From an uncultured Bacteroides sp. (lineage in GTDB: Bacteria > Bacteroidota > Bacteroidia > Bacteroidales > Bacteroidaceae), in assembly GCF_963678845.1 (NCBI RefSeq), contig NZ_OY787464.1, positions 1,612,001-1,676,000 of the forward strand: 64,000 bases of DNA, in the 5' to 3' direction. The stretch's first letter is position 1, and the number at the start of each line of letters is the position of its first letter. The position numbers were made by a program, and so were the translations under genes. Under the pieces are notes generated by a model. It was not told the DNA's origin and made no database searches. It was given only the letters and a program-made list of their open reading frames with translations. This document shows, one piece after another, positions 45,699-54,536 of the stretch.

Positions 45699-46571
45699 AT
45701 GAATCCACACGATTTTTTCAATATTACAGTTTTTGATATTACAGCTAAACATGTAATCACTTTCTTCGTTAAAGCTTTTTTCATTTATGCTATTACCCAG
45801 ATTGCTGTTTCATTTACTAAATATTTGTTCCGGCGTTCACAAAAAAGGAAGAAGGTTGCATTTCTTGATAAAACAACAGTTGGATTTATTCAACGCATTG
45901 TTGTTTATGCTCTTTATATAGTTGGTGCTGCTATTTTCCTTTCATTAATTCCAGGAATGGAGAAAGTAAGTAGTTCAATACTTGCCGGTGCGGGAATTAT
46001 GGCGATGGCAATAGGCTTCGCATCACAGGAAGCTCTTTCAAATATTATTGGAGGAATGTTTATTGTTTTTGCCAAGCCTTTTAGAATAGGTGATTCTATA
46101 AAGATTGATGAAATTGTTAACGGAACCGTGTCAGAGATTACTCTTCGTCACACCATTATCCGTAGTCTGGACAATAGGATGATTATTATTCCTAACAGCA
46201 AAATAAACTCTAGTACCATTGTCAATTCAACCATTGGAGAACAAGAGACATGCAGCTTTGTTGAGGTGGGAGTTTCTTATGACACTGATCTGAATAAAGC
46301 AATTGATGTTATGAGAGAAGAAATAATGAGACATCCAATGCTCATTGACCGTCGTGCACCGGAAGAGAAACAAGCCGGCACTCCACAAGTCATTATTCGT
46401 GTAGTGGAACTTGGCAACTCAGCCATCACACTCAAGGCTTGGGCATGGGCAGCAAATGCAGGGAATGCTTTTGTTTTAAAATGTGACTTATTGAAATCAA
46501 TCAAAGAACGTTTCGACAAAGAAAATATTGAAATTCCATATCCTTATAATAATGTTATAGTGAAGAAATAA
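45699..46571 (+). CDS. MscS-family mechanosensitive channel
   Basis: A 290-residue inner-membrane channel. Three hydrophobic spans occupy about residues 15-115. TM3 (I-L-A-G-A-G-I-M-A-M-A-I-G-F-A-S-Q) lines the pore, followed by the MscS beta domain (F-R-I-G-D-S-I-K-I) and the C-terminal alpha/beta vestibule. It opens under membrane tension to release solutes in hypo-osmotic shock. Length close to E. coli MscS. A NamZ-type gene follows 19 bp later. Confidence 0.92.
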   Translation: MNPHDFFNITVFDITAKHVITFFVKAFFIYAITQIAVSFTKYLFRRSQKRKKVAFLDKTTVGFIQRIVVYALYIVGAAIFLSLIPGMEKVSSSILAGAGIMAMAIGFASQEALSNIIGGMFIVFAKPFRIGDSIKIDEIVNGTVSEITLRHTIIRSLDNRMIIIPNSKINSSTIVNSTIGEQETCSFVEVGVSYDTDLNKAIDVMREEIMRHPMLIDRRAPEEKQAGTPQVIIRVVELGNSAITLKAWAWAANAGNAFVLKCDLLKSIKERFDKENIEIPYPYNNVIVKK

Positions 46572-46590
46572 ATAAAGATAATTGTATTTT

Positions 46591-47814
46591 ATGATGAAGA
46601 AAAGAGTATTTCAGAGTCTTGCCATGTCACTGCTACTTTGCATGACAGTCTGTGTGCATGCAGCAAACGGAGAAAATTCGTTCAAGGCGGTAAAATCTGC
46701 CGGCATATCCAAAGTGGGATTAAAAGTTGGTGCAGAGCAGATGGATAAACTGCTACCAATGCTTCGGAATAAAAGGGTCGCATTAGTTGTGAATCATACT
46801 TCAATTGTCAATAAAAAAGGGACTCACCTTCTTGATTCTTTGATATCATGCGGCATTATTGTAAAAAAGGTTTTTGCACCTGAGCATGGATTCAGAGGGA
46901 ATGCTGATGCAGGAGAACAAATCAAAGATGGAAAAGATAATAAAACCGGAATACCAATTATCTCTCTTTACGGAAAGAATAAAAAGCCTTCAAAAGAACA
47001 AATGGCTGATGTTGATGTTGTGGTTTTCGACATACAGGATGTGGGAGCACGATTTTACACATACATCAGCACTATGCATTATGTGATGGAAGCTTGTGCC
47101 GAAACTGGCAAGAGATTGATTATCACTGATCGTCCCAACCCGTGTGATTATGTAGACGGACCGGTTATGAAATCGGCCTTACGTTCCTTTGTGGGTATGC
47201 ATTTAATCCCTCTTCTTCACGGATGCACAGTAGGAGAACTGGCGCAAATGATTAATGGTGAAGGATGGCTGGAAGGCAAAAAGAAATGTCCACTCACAAT
47301 TATCAAGGTAAAGAACTGGAAACATGGTCAGCCGTACTCGTTATCTGTGAAACCATCTCCAAACCTTATTAATGATCATGCAATAAGCTTTTATGCATCT
47401 CTTTGCCCGTTTGAAGCTACTAATATCAGCTTAGGAAGAGGAACCCGCACCCCTTTTGAAGTTCTTGGTGCACCAGATAAGAAATATGGAGAATTTACCT
47501 TTACTCCCGTAAGTCTTGTTGGATTTGAAAAGAATCCAATGCATAAAGATCAGCTATGCTATGGAATTGATTTACGCAAAGTTCAATCTCCCAAAGGGTT
47601 TACTCTAAAATACTTTATTCAGTTCTATAACAAATCCGGTCAAGGAGCCGAATTCTTTACCCGCCCCCGCTGGTTTGACCAATTGCTTGGCGATGCTTCC
47701 GTTCGCAAAGAGATTATTGAAGGAAAAAGTGAAGCAGAGATAAAAGCGGGCTGGAAGCAAGGACTGACTAAGTATAAAAAAATGCGGGCTAAGTATTTAC
47801 TCTATACGGAGTAG
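46591..47814 (+). CDS. DUF1343/NamZ-like exported peptidoglycan hydrolase
   Basis: About 407 residues from the ATG at 46591; a TTG at 46582 opens the same frame but is unlikely. A signal peptide is followed by the DUF1343 signatures V-A-L-V-V-N-H-T-S, F-A-P-E-H-G-F-R-G, D-I-Q-D-V-G-A-R-F-Y-T-Y and D-R-P-N-P. NamZ of this family is an exo-beta-N-acetylmuramidase, so a role in muropeptide turnover in the periplasm is expected. A clear terminator follows. Confidence 0.88.
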   Translation: MMKKRVFQSLAMSLLLCMTVCVHAANGENSFKAVKSAGISKVGLKVGAEQMDKLLPMLRNKRVALVVNHTSIVNKKGTHLLDSLISCGIIVKKVFAPEHGFRGNADAGEQIKDGKDNKTGIPIISLYGKNKKPSKEQMADVDVVVFDIQDVGARFYTYISTMHYVMEACAETGKRLIITDRPNPCDYVDGPVMKSALRSFVGMHLIPLLHGCTVGELAQMINGEGWLEGKKKCPLTIIKVKNWKHGQPYSLSVKPSPNLINDHAISFYASLCPFEATNISLGRGTRTPFEVLGAPDKKYGEFTFTPVSLVGFEKNPMHKDQLCYGIDLRKVQSPKGFTLKYFIQFYNKSGQGAEFFTRPRWFDQLLGDASVRKEIIEGKSEAEIKAGWKQGLTKYKKMRAKYLLYTE

Positions 47815-47842
47815 TACATAACAGATGTAATATAATAAAGGG

Positions 47843-47867
47843 CACTGATGAAGGATTTTCATCAGTG
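47843..47867 (+). terminator. Terminator after the NamZ-like gene
   Basis: A 10-bp stem CACTGATGAA/TTCATCAGTG with a 5-nt loop, then a run of Ts. Classic intrinsic terminator. Confidence 0.9.
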
Positions 47868-47963
47868 TTTTTTTTAATGAATGATTTATATATCTCATCA
47901 CAGCAAACAGTTTCTTCTTTTCATTGTTATTTATAAAAAGCGCTTTTTTAAAAACAATTAAGG

Positions 47964-48611
47964 ATGAAAAATATAGCAATCATAGGAGCCAGCGGATTTG
48001 TGGGTTCTGTTCTTTTAAAAGAGGCATTGGATAGAGGACACAAAGTAACGGCAATAGTTCGTAACCCCGAAAATATTAAATTAAATCACCCTAACCTCAC
48101 AATCAAACAGGGTGATGTAATGATTGCAGATACTGTTGAGGAACTGATAAAGGGATGCGACACTGTGATTAGTGCTTTTAATCCTGGCTGGTCAAATCCT
48201 ATGGTTTACAGAGATACACAAAAAGCATATTCTTTTATTTTTGAAGGAGCAAAAAAAGCAGGAATAAAAAGAATAATAATCGTGGGCGGAGCCGGTAGTC
48301 TGCTTATTAACGGAACACGTCTTATAGATATGGGTATGGCTGAAGAAACACTTTTGCCGGGCGCCAAATCTTTGGCAGCACTTCTTTATTCATTGCAAAA
48401 TAATGAAAAAGAGCTGGACTGGGTATTCTTCTCACCTGCTGCAAACATTATTTTCGGAGAACGAACCGGAAAGTTTCGTTTGGGAAAAGATGACCTGATA
48501 ACAGACTCTGAAGGTAAAAGTTATATTTCCGTGGAAGATTATGCTTTAGCTATGATTGATGAGGTGGAGAACCCGCAGCATCACTTTGAACGTTTCACCA
48601 TTGGATATTAA
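47964..48611 (+). CDS. NAD(P)-binding (NmrA-like) oxidoreductase
   Basis: A 215-residue Rossmann protein. G-A-S-G-F-V-G-S is the dinucleotide loop near residue 9, with A-I-V-R-N as the cofactor discriminator; R typically favours NADPH. It belongs to the atypical SDR/NmrA-like group (YwnB-like). No catalytic YxxxK is obvious, as usual for that group. Function unknown beyond the fold. It stands alone between a terminator and the minus-strand transporter. Confidence 0.85.
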   Translation: MKNIAIIGASGFVGSVLLKEALDRGHKVTAIVRNPENIKLNHPNLTIKQGDVMIADTVEELIKGCDTVISAFNPGWSNPMVYRDTQKAYSFIFEGAKKAGIKRIIIVGGAGSLLINGTRLIDMGMAEETLLPGAKSLAALLYSLQNNEKELDWVFFSPAANIIFGERTGKFRLGKDDLITDSEGKSYISVEDYALAMIDEVENPQHHFERFTIGY

Positions 48612-48651
48612 AATATAGAATAGTTCTGCTATACTAAAAAAAACAGTCTGA

Positions 48652-49562
48652 TTATTTATTCTCAGAATTAGCCTCATCCTTGTGCCTTTTTTTCCAAAGC
48701 TGCCAGGAATTAATAGTATTCTGCCACAATACATATGAGGCTGGTCCTACAGAAGCTATTGGGTTTAAGTAAACTTGTGCCATCCAAATAGCAAGAATCG
48801 TATTCTTCTGACCAAGAGCTTGCCCTCCGGAAATACGATTATCATAGTGTCCGCCAATATTCTTACCCAGAAAAAATTGCAAACAACATATTACTAATCC
48901 GGATGCAGCAATCAATATCTCGTTTGTATAATTCGGATTATTCTGATTAACCAGGAAATCAATTGTTTTCCCCGTCACAATAGCCAAAGCAACAACCCAA
49001 AGATAGAAAGAAGCCAGATGCATACTAAGCATTTTACTGTGAAGGTTAGGGAGTTTAACCTGAATAAACCAGGCACAAACAAAAGGAAGTATCAGCAATG
49101 GCACTACTTCTTTGCATATAAACCAAAAAGAATGAAAGAATGGAAGCGAAATATTATTTCAATAAGCGAGAATATAACAGGGGCAGCAATAGCCACCACT
49201 ATATTGGAAAGTAATGTGTAAGTAGTAAGGCTGGACACGCTTCCTCCTAACATACCAGTAATAACAGCAGCCGATGTTGCAGTAGGACCAAGCACACAAA
49301 TCATTGCTCCTTCGGCAACAATAGGATTAAAAGCGGCAATGGAAAGATATACAAGGATACTACCAAGAAGTTGTATAACGATAAGCCAAAGATGAAGCCT
49401 TTCAAACCTAAGTTCATGAGGTGATACTTTGCAGAAAGTAAAAAGAAGCATTACAAAAATAAGTGCAGGAATCAGGGGAGACAGCAAGGTAAAAAACTGA
49501 TAACCAAATGCACCAGCAAGCATACCTAAAGGTAAAGCCCAATTTCTAATAAACTTCAGCAT
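48652..49562 (-). pseudogene. BASS-family (bile acid:sodium symporter-like) transporter, frameshifted
   Basis: Two adjacent minus-strand frames form one ~303-residue membrane protein. 49104-49562 holds the first half, with about four or five spans and V-L-G-P-T-A-T-S-A-A-V-I-T-G. 48652-49104 holds the second half (from a GTG). Reading upstream in the second frame gives S-L-P-F-F-H-S-F-W-F-I-C-K-E-V-V joined to P-L-L-I-L-P. The break therefore lies near 49148-49165 and one base has been gained or lost. It may be a sequencing error. Substrate unknown. Confidence 0.8.
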
Positions 49563-49617
49563 TATTACATATTTTAATATTTCGTCTGCAAAGTAACAGC
49601 GAATTAAAGAAAAATAC

Positions 49618-49625
49618 TACCTTTG
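49618..49625 (+). promoter_or_regulatory. -7 box of the TonB receptor gene
   Basis: TACCTTTG fits TAnnTTTG, 31 bp before the start. No -33 TTTG. Confidence 0.4.
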
Positions 49626-49656
49626 GCCCCGATTTTTTATTTTAATTTTATTTTAA

Positions 49657-51708
49657 ATGAAAGAAAACAAGTTTACAGAACGACAGACTGCCCGATGGAA
49701 GCAGTTCAATCACAAGTCGTATGCTGTATTCTGTAGTTTGAAAAAAGAAGTAAACATTGGCGTTCTGGCAATTACAACCCTTGCCTTTGCCAACGTGGAA
49801 TGTGTTTCGGCACAAACCGAGACTTCTCATCAACTAAAAGAATACAAGCTAGACGAGATTGAAGTGACCGGCAGTCGCGTACCACTTACCTTAGGTGAGG
49901 CGGCGAGAATTGTAACTGTGCTTTCCCGCGAAGATATTCAAGCGGCGGCGGTACAAAGTATCAATGAGTTATTAAAGTATGCCGTAGGCGTGGATGTTCG
50001 CCAACGGGGAGATCTGGGCATTCAGACAGACATCAGCATCCGGGGCGGAACGTCCGACCAAATTACTATCCTTCTCAATGGGGCCAACATCAGTAACCCT
50101 CAAACCGGCCACCTCACGGCCGACTTTCCAGTAGACATGAATGATATTGAACGTATAGAAATTCTTGAGGGTCCGGCCGCAAGAGTATACGGCACTTCGG
50201 CTTTTACCGGAGCCATCAATATTGTGACTAAAAGTGACAAGCAAAGCCATGCTGCCATTGATTTATCAACAGGACAATATGGCTTGTTCAACGGAGGTGT
50301 ACGCGGAAACTTCACAAAAGGAAGGTTTAGCAATCAGCTTTCAGGAGGATATAGCCGGTCCGACGGATATATTGCCAATAGTGATTTCAGCACTAAGCGA
50401 GCTTTTTATCAGGGAGAATATTCCGGGAAAGAAGCAGATATTCGCTGGCAGGCAGGAATCAGTGACAAAGGATACGGTGCCAATACGTTTTATTCTGCCG
50501 CTTATCCTAATCAGTACGAACACACCCGCAAGTATTTCGTATCAGTACAGGCAGAGACTAAAGGGAAACTCCACTTTACTCCTATCATTTATTGGAATCG
50601 TGGACACGATCGCTTTGAACTCTTCCGGAATAATCCGGCATCGTGGTACACTAACCATAACTATCATCAGACGGATGTTTTTGGAACCAACCTGAATACT
50701 TATTTTAAATCCACACTTGGCAAAACAGCCTTCGGAGCTGAATTCCGCAATGAAGGGGTTATGAGTAACGTGCTGGGCAAACTGATGGACGAACCTGTGA
50801 AGGTACCTGGTGAAGGAGATCATTATTTCACCAAAAAGGATAACCGGACAAATATCAGTTATTATGTGGAGCATGATATCTTATTGCCTCGATTTACATT
50901 GTCGCTTGGTTTAATGGCAACAATGAATACAGGACTGGACAATAAGTTCCGTTATTATCCAGGTGTAGATGTTTCCTATCGTCTTACCGAGCAGCTAAAG
51001 GTTTATGCTTCGTGGAGCATGGCGCTTCGTCTGCCTACCTTTACAGACCTTTATTACGAGAGTAAAACACTGCAGGGAAATCCGAATCTGAAACCGGAAG
51101 AAACCAAGGCGTTTGAAATTGGTACAAAATATTCTTCCCATGTATTGCAGGCTTCAGTGAGCGGCTATTACCATAAAGGGAAAAATATAATAGACTGGGT
51201 GAAGTACTCAAGTGATGATATATGGCACACAGTGAACCATACAAAACTAGATAATATGGGTATCGAGACTTCTGCCACGCTTAACTTTTGTGAGTTATTT
51301 GGCAATACGAGCTTCTTAAAGAAAGCAACTATTGGCTATTCGTATATCAATCAGGACAAAGTAATAGGCAATGTGTATGAATCAAATTATTCATTAGACT
51401 ATCTGAAACATAAATTCGTTGCACAGCTCGATCACCGTATCTGGCGAAACTTAAGTGCAAACTGGGCTTTCCGCTGGCAAAGTAGAGAAGGTAGTTATGC
51501 AATATATGAAGGAATGAAAAAAGTTGGTGAAAAGACTTATCCGTCTTTTTGCTTACTTGATCTCAAGCTTTCATGGAATACAAAGAACTATCTACTATTT
51601 GCTGAAGCAAACAATCTGTTTGATCGTAAATATTATGATATCGGTAATATCCCTCAACCTAGAATTTGGGGTAAAGTTGGTGTAAGCTACCGGATAAACT
51701 TTAAATAA
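49657..51708 (+). CDS. TonB-dependent outer-membrane receptor (BtuB/CirA-like)
   Basis: A 683-residue receptor. Its unusual N-terminus has about 35 basic-aromatic residues (R-W-K-Q-F-N-H-K-S-Y-A-V-F) before a hydrophobic core ending V-S-A-Q, like an extended signal peptide. A TonB-box-like D-E-I-E-V-T-G, a plug (I-R-G-G-T-S-D-Q-I, I-E-I-L-E-G-P-A) and a ~500-residue barrel with a C-terminal aromatic region follow. Substrate (cobalamin, siderophore or other) is not readable; no cobalamin riboswitch fits in the 94-bp upstream gap. A weak hairpin lies 65 bp downstream. Confidence 0.9.
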   Translation: MKENKFTERQTARWKQFNHKSYAVFCSLKKEVNIGVLAITTLAFANVECVSAQTETSHQLKEYKLDEIEVTGSRVPLTLGEAARIVTVLSREDIQAAAVQSINELLKYAVGVDVRQRGDLGIQTDISIRGGTSDQITILLNGANISNPQTGHLTADFPVDMNDIERIEILEGPAARVYGTSAFTGAINIVTKSDKQSHAAIDLSTGQYGLFNGGVRGNFTKGRFSNQLSGGYSRSDGYIANSDFSTKRAFYQGEYSGKEADIRWQAGISDKGYGANTFYSAAYPNQYEHTRKYFVSVQAETKGKLHFTPIIYWNRGHDRFELFRNNPASWYTNHNYHQTDVFGTNLNTYFKSTLGKTAFGAEFRNEGVMSNVLGKLMDEPVKVPGEGDHYFTKKDNRTNISYYVEHDILLPRFTLSLGLMATMNTGLDNKFRYYPGVDVSYRLTEQLKVYASWSMALRLPTFTDLYYESKTLQGNPNLKPEETKAFEIGTKYSSHVLQASVSGYYHKGKNIIDWVKYSSDDIWHTVNHTKLDNMGIETSATLNFCELFGNTSFLKKATIGYSYINQDKVIGNVYESNYSLDYLKHKFVAQLDHRIWRNLSANWAFRWQSREGSYAIYEGMKKVGEKTYPSFCLLDLKLSWNTKNYLLFAEANNLFDRKYYDIGNIPQPRIWGKVGVSYRINFK

Positions 51709-52044
51709 CTGGTGAAAACTAAGACAAAATAAAACGAATCCTTTTTAATAAATAGTAGAGCTTATATATATAAGGTGTAGATTTAAACTAAATAAATTCT
51801 ACACCTTATTAATTTTTAATCTAGACTTAAATAATAATGATTCTAGTAAAAGAGGATTCATATATCTTAATAATTACCTAAACATTCCCATTCGTATACC
51901 TTAACTAAGCAGAAACATGCAAAACTCTACACCTTTGCAGTTAAAAGCAGAAAGATGTGCTACTGACTTAAAAAAGACAAAACTTGAAACTAAATAGCAA
52001 GTTTTCGCGAAAATTCTGCTACATTTGCATTTTATTGTATAAAA
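51709..52044. other. Intergenic region with a terminator-like hairpin
   Basis: An AAGGTGTAGA arm and its complement around 51771-51806 form a 14-bp imperfect stem, probably the terminator of the receptor gene. TACATTTG at 52020-52027 is a -7 box for the amidase gene, 17 bp before its ATG. Nothing else seen. Confidence 0.5.
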
Positions 52045-53265
52045 ATGAAAAAGAGTATCATTTATACCATTACTACAATCGTTAGCTTCTGGTTTGCTAC
52101 CATTGGATGCACGCCGACTTTCGGAAAAGACTTTGTATTAGTTCTTGATGCTGGGCACGGAGGACACGATCCCGGTGCCATAGGGAACTTTTCTCGTGAA
52201 AAGAACATCAATCTGAACATCATTTTAAAAGTTGGTCATCTGGTTGAGCAGAATTGCAATGACGTTAAAGTTATCTATACCCGTAAAACGGATGTCTTTA
52301 TCCCGCTGAATCAACGGACAGAGATTGCAAATAACGCTAATGCCGATTTATTTATTTCCGTTCATACAAATTCAGCTCCAGCCAAAGCAGCAAGAGGTAC
52401 AGAAACATTTTCGCTCGGGCTTTCCCGCTCCAGTGCGAATCTCGAAGTCGCCAAGCGAGAGAACTCCGTAATTTTGATGGAAGATGACTATAAGCAAAGA
52501 TATGCAGGCTTTAATCCTAACTCATCGGAATCATATATTATGTTTGAGTTTATTCAGGATAAACACATGGAACAGAGTGTTAGTCTGGCTACATTGATTC
52601 AGAAACAATACAGATCAAGCATTGGAAGACCAGACCGAGGAGTTCATCAGGATATCTTTCTGGTATTAAAAACCAGCGCCATGCCCAGTGTGCTCACAGA
52701 AGTAGGATTTATTTCTAATCCGGAAGAAGAACAATATCTTAATACCGAAGAAGGAACGGATGCACTAGCCAAATCTATTTTTAATGCATTTCAGCAATAT
52801 AAGCTTAAGCACGACGTACGCCGGTCAAAAATCAGAGTACCACTTCGGCCTGAAAATGAAACAGAATCAGAAGTTAAGCAATCTTATACCGTAGCTAATT
52901 CTGAGAAACCAGATACTACAAAGAAAATAGTAAAAAAAGAAATAGAAGTTAAAGAGACAAAAGAAGAAAGAGGCAGCACTCCTCCTAAAGAAGCTAATTT
53001 AATATTCAAAATACAAATTATATCTTCCGGTAAGAAACTAAAATCAAACGATCCACGTTTTAAAAGTTTAGATCCGGTTGACTCTTATATTGAAAGCGGG
53101 ATCTACAAATACACTTACGGAGCATCAGAGAATTACAATGAAGTGCTCAGAACAAAAAGAAACATAGCAGCACAGTTTAAGGACGCTTTTATAATTGCGT
53201 TTAAAAACGGCGAGAAAATAAATATTAATGCAGCTATAGCAGAATTTAAAAAGAACAGGAAATAA
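52045..53265 (+). CDS. N-acetylmuramoyl-L-alanine amidase with C-terminal SPOR-like region
   Basis: A 406-residue exported protein. After a signal peptide, an Amidase_3 zinc domain runs from about 30 to 240: D-A-G-H-G-G-H-D-P-G-A (zinc His), a later V-H-T-N-S (zinc His) and T-E-V-G-F-I-S-N (catalytic Glu). A Lys/Glu-rich linker (about 265-310) leads to a C-terminal ~85-residue domain (F-K-I-Q-I-I-S-S-G to the end) with SPOR-like pattern. It cleaves peptide stems from glycan chains, probably at division. Operon with mlaD-like gene 21 bp later. Confidence 0.9.
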   Translation: MKKSIIYTITTIVSFWFATIGCTPTFGKDFVLVLDAGHGGHDPGAIGNFSREKNINLNIILKVGHLVEQNCNDVKVIYTRKTDVFIPLNQRTEIANNANADLFISVHTNSAPAKAARGTETFSLGLSRSSANLEVAKRENSVILMEDDYKQRYAGFNPNSSESYIMFEFIQDKHMEQSVSLATLIQKQYRSSIGRPDRGVHQDIFLVLKTSAMPSVLTEVGFISNPEEEQYLNTEEGTDALAKSIFNAFQQYKLKHDVRRSKIRVPLRPENETESEVKQSYTVANSEKPDTTKKIVKKEIEVKETKEERGSTPPKEANLIFKIQIISSGKKLKSNDPRFKSLDPVDSYIESGIYKYTYGASENYNEVLRTKRNIAAQFKDAFIIAFKNGEKININAAIAEFKKNRK

Positions 53266-53286
53266 CCAAGCATAATAAAGAATAAA

Positions 53287-54177
53287 ATGAAATACTTTAC
53301 TAAAGAAGTTAAAATAGGAATCGCAGGGATTATCAGCTTATGTATGCTCGTATACGGCATTAATTATCTGAAAGGAGTAAATATGTTTAAACCCAGCAGC
53401 TATTTCTACGTAAAATACAAAGATATCCAGGGATTAGCGAAATCAAGTCCAGTGTTTGCTGATGGCTTTCGCATCGGAATTGTAAGAGATATCTTTTATG
53501 ATTACACCCATCCTGGGAATGTAACCGTGGAAGTAGAACTCGACAATGAAATGAGAATTCCGAAAGGAAGTCATGCTGAATTAATAACCGAAATGCTTGG
53601 CACAGTAAAAATGAATCTTATCCTTGTGGTTAACCCAAAGGAAGCTTATGCTATTGGAGATACAATTCCCGGTACTGTCAATAATGGTTTAATGGAAGCA
53701 GTAACAAAATCTATTATGCCTCAAGTAGAAAAGATGCTACCTAAGCTGGATTCAATAATGACATCACTGAATAAGATTGCAGCTGATCCAAATATTCCAG
53801 CTACACTGAAATCTGTAAAGACTACAGCCGATAACCTAGCAGCAACAACCACACAACTTCGTTCTTTCATGAACAAAGATGTACCACAAATGACTAAAAA
53901 GATAAATGTAATAGGTGATAATTTCGTAACTATCAGCGGTAATCTTAGAAATATTAACTATGCTTCAACTTTTAACAAAATAGATTCTACAATGGCCAAT
54001 GTGAAAATGGTTACTGAGAAACTTAACCGAAAAGATAATTCACTTGGACTTTTACTCAACGATACTTCGCTTTACAAGAATTTATCGGCTACTGGTGCAA
54101 ACGCTTCGCTCTTATTACAGGACTTAAAGAGCAATCCAAAGCGTTATGTACACTTCTCTGTTTTTGGTCGGAAATAG
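53287..54177 (+). CDS. MCE/MlaD-family lipid-transport protein
   Basis: A 296-residue protein anchored by one N-terminal transmembrane helix (about 8-28: V-K-I-G-I-A-G-I-I). The MCE domain (about 38-115, Y-V-K-Y-K-D-I-Q-G-L and G-L-A-K-S-S-P-V) and a long helical C-terminus follow. MCE proteins form periplasmic rings that shuttle phospholipids between membranes with an ABC transporter; no mlaE/mlaF genes are in the window. It follows the amidase in one operon. Confidence 0.88.
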   Translation: MKYFTKEVKIGIAGIISLCMLVYGINYLKGVNMFKPSSYFYVKYKDIQGLAKSSPVFADGFRIGIVRDIFYDYTHPGNVTVEVELDNEMRIPKGSHAELITEMLGTVKMNLILVVNPKEAYAIGDTIPGTVNNGLMEAVTKSIMPQVEKMLPKLDSIMTSLNKIAADPNIPATLKSVKTTADNLAATTTQLRSFMNKDVPQMTKKINVIGDNFVTISGNLRNINYASTFNKIDSTMANVKMVTEKLNRKDNSLGLLLNDTSLYKNLSATGANASLLLQDLKSNPKRYVHFSVFGRK

Positions 54178-54536
54178 ATTCAAGAAAAAGTGTAAAATAG
54201 ATTTTGTCTAAATAAAGGGGCTGCTATTTATATCAAAGAAAAGCAACTAACTACTCCATTAATAGATGGGTAGAATCATTTATCTAAAAAAACCATTATA
54301 GATAGTTTAAGATTTAAAATAACATCATAACTATCTATAATACAAGACCTTACAATCATGCAAAGTATAGAATCGAAGCATTTAGGTAAGTAAAATCTAT
54401 AACACGTTGAAATTAAACCACTTATTAATTTTATAAAAAAAACAAGAAAAAAACAACATTTGTTTTTCTCAAATAAGATTCCCACATTTGCATAAGTAGA
54501 AGTTTCTTATAATTAATAAATTGTATTAATAGCCTT
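54178..54536. other. Intergenic region upstream of dnaA
   Basis: An inverted repeat of 13-bp arms (54295-54307 and 54329-54341) with a 21-nt loop lies about 200 bp before dnaA and may end the mlaD operon. The dnaA promoter follows. I found no cluster of TTATNCACA boxes, so I do not call an origin here. Confidence 0.5.
54459..54490 (+). promoter_or_regulatory. Promoter of dnaA
   Basis: TTTG at -33 (54459-54462), a 20-bp spacer and CACATTTG at -7 (54483-54490, one mismatch to TAnnTTTG). The ATG is 46 bp downstream. Confidence 0.55.

Noticed and set aside
49563..49656. Cobalamin riboswitch before the TonB receptor
   Set aside because: Only 94 bp lie between the divergent genes, most of it promoter; a B12 aptamer would need about 200 nt.
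54178..54536. Possible replication origin next to dnaA
   Set aside because: No cluster of TTATNCACA-like DnaA boxes or clear DNA-unwinding element was visible; only a promoter and one inverted repeat.
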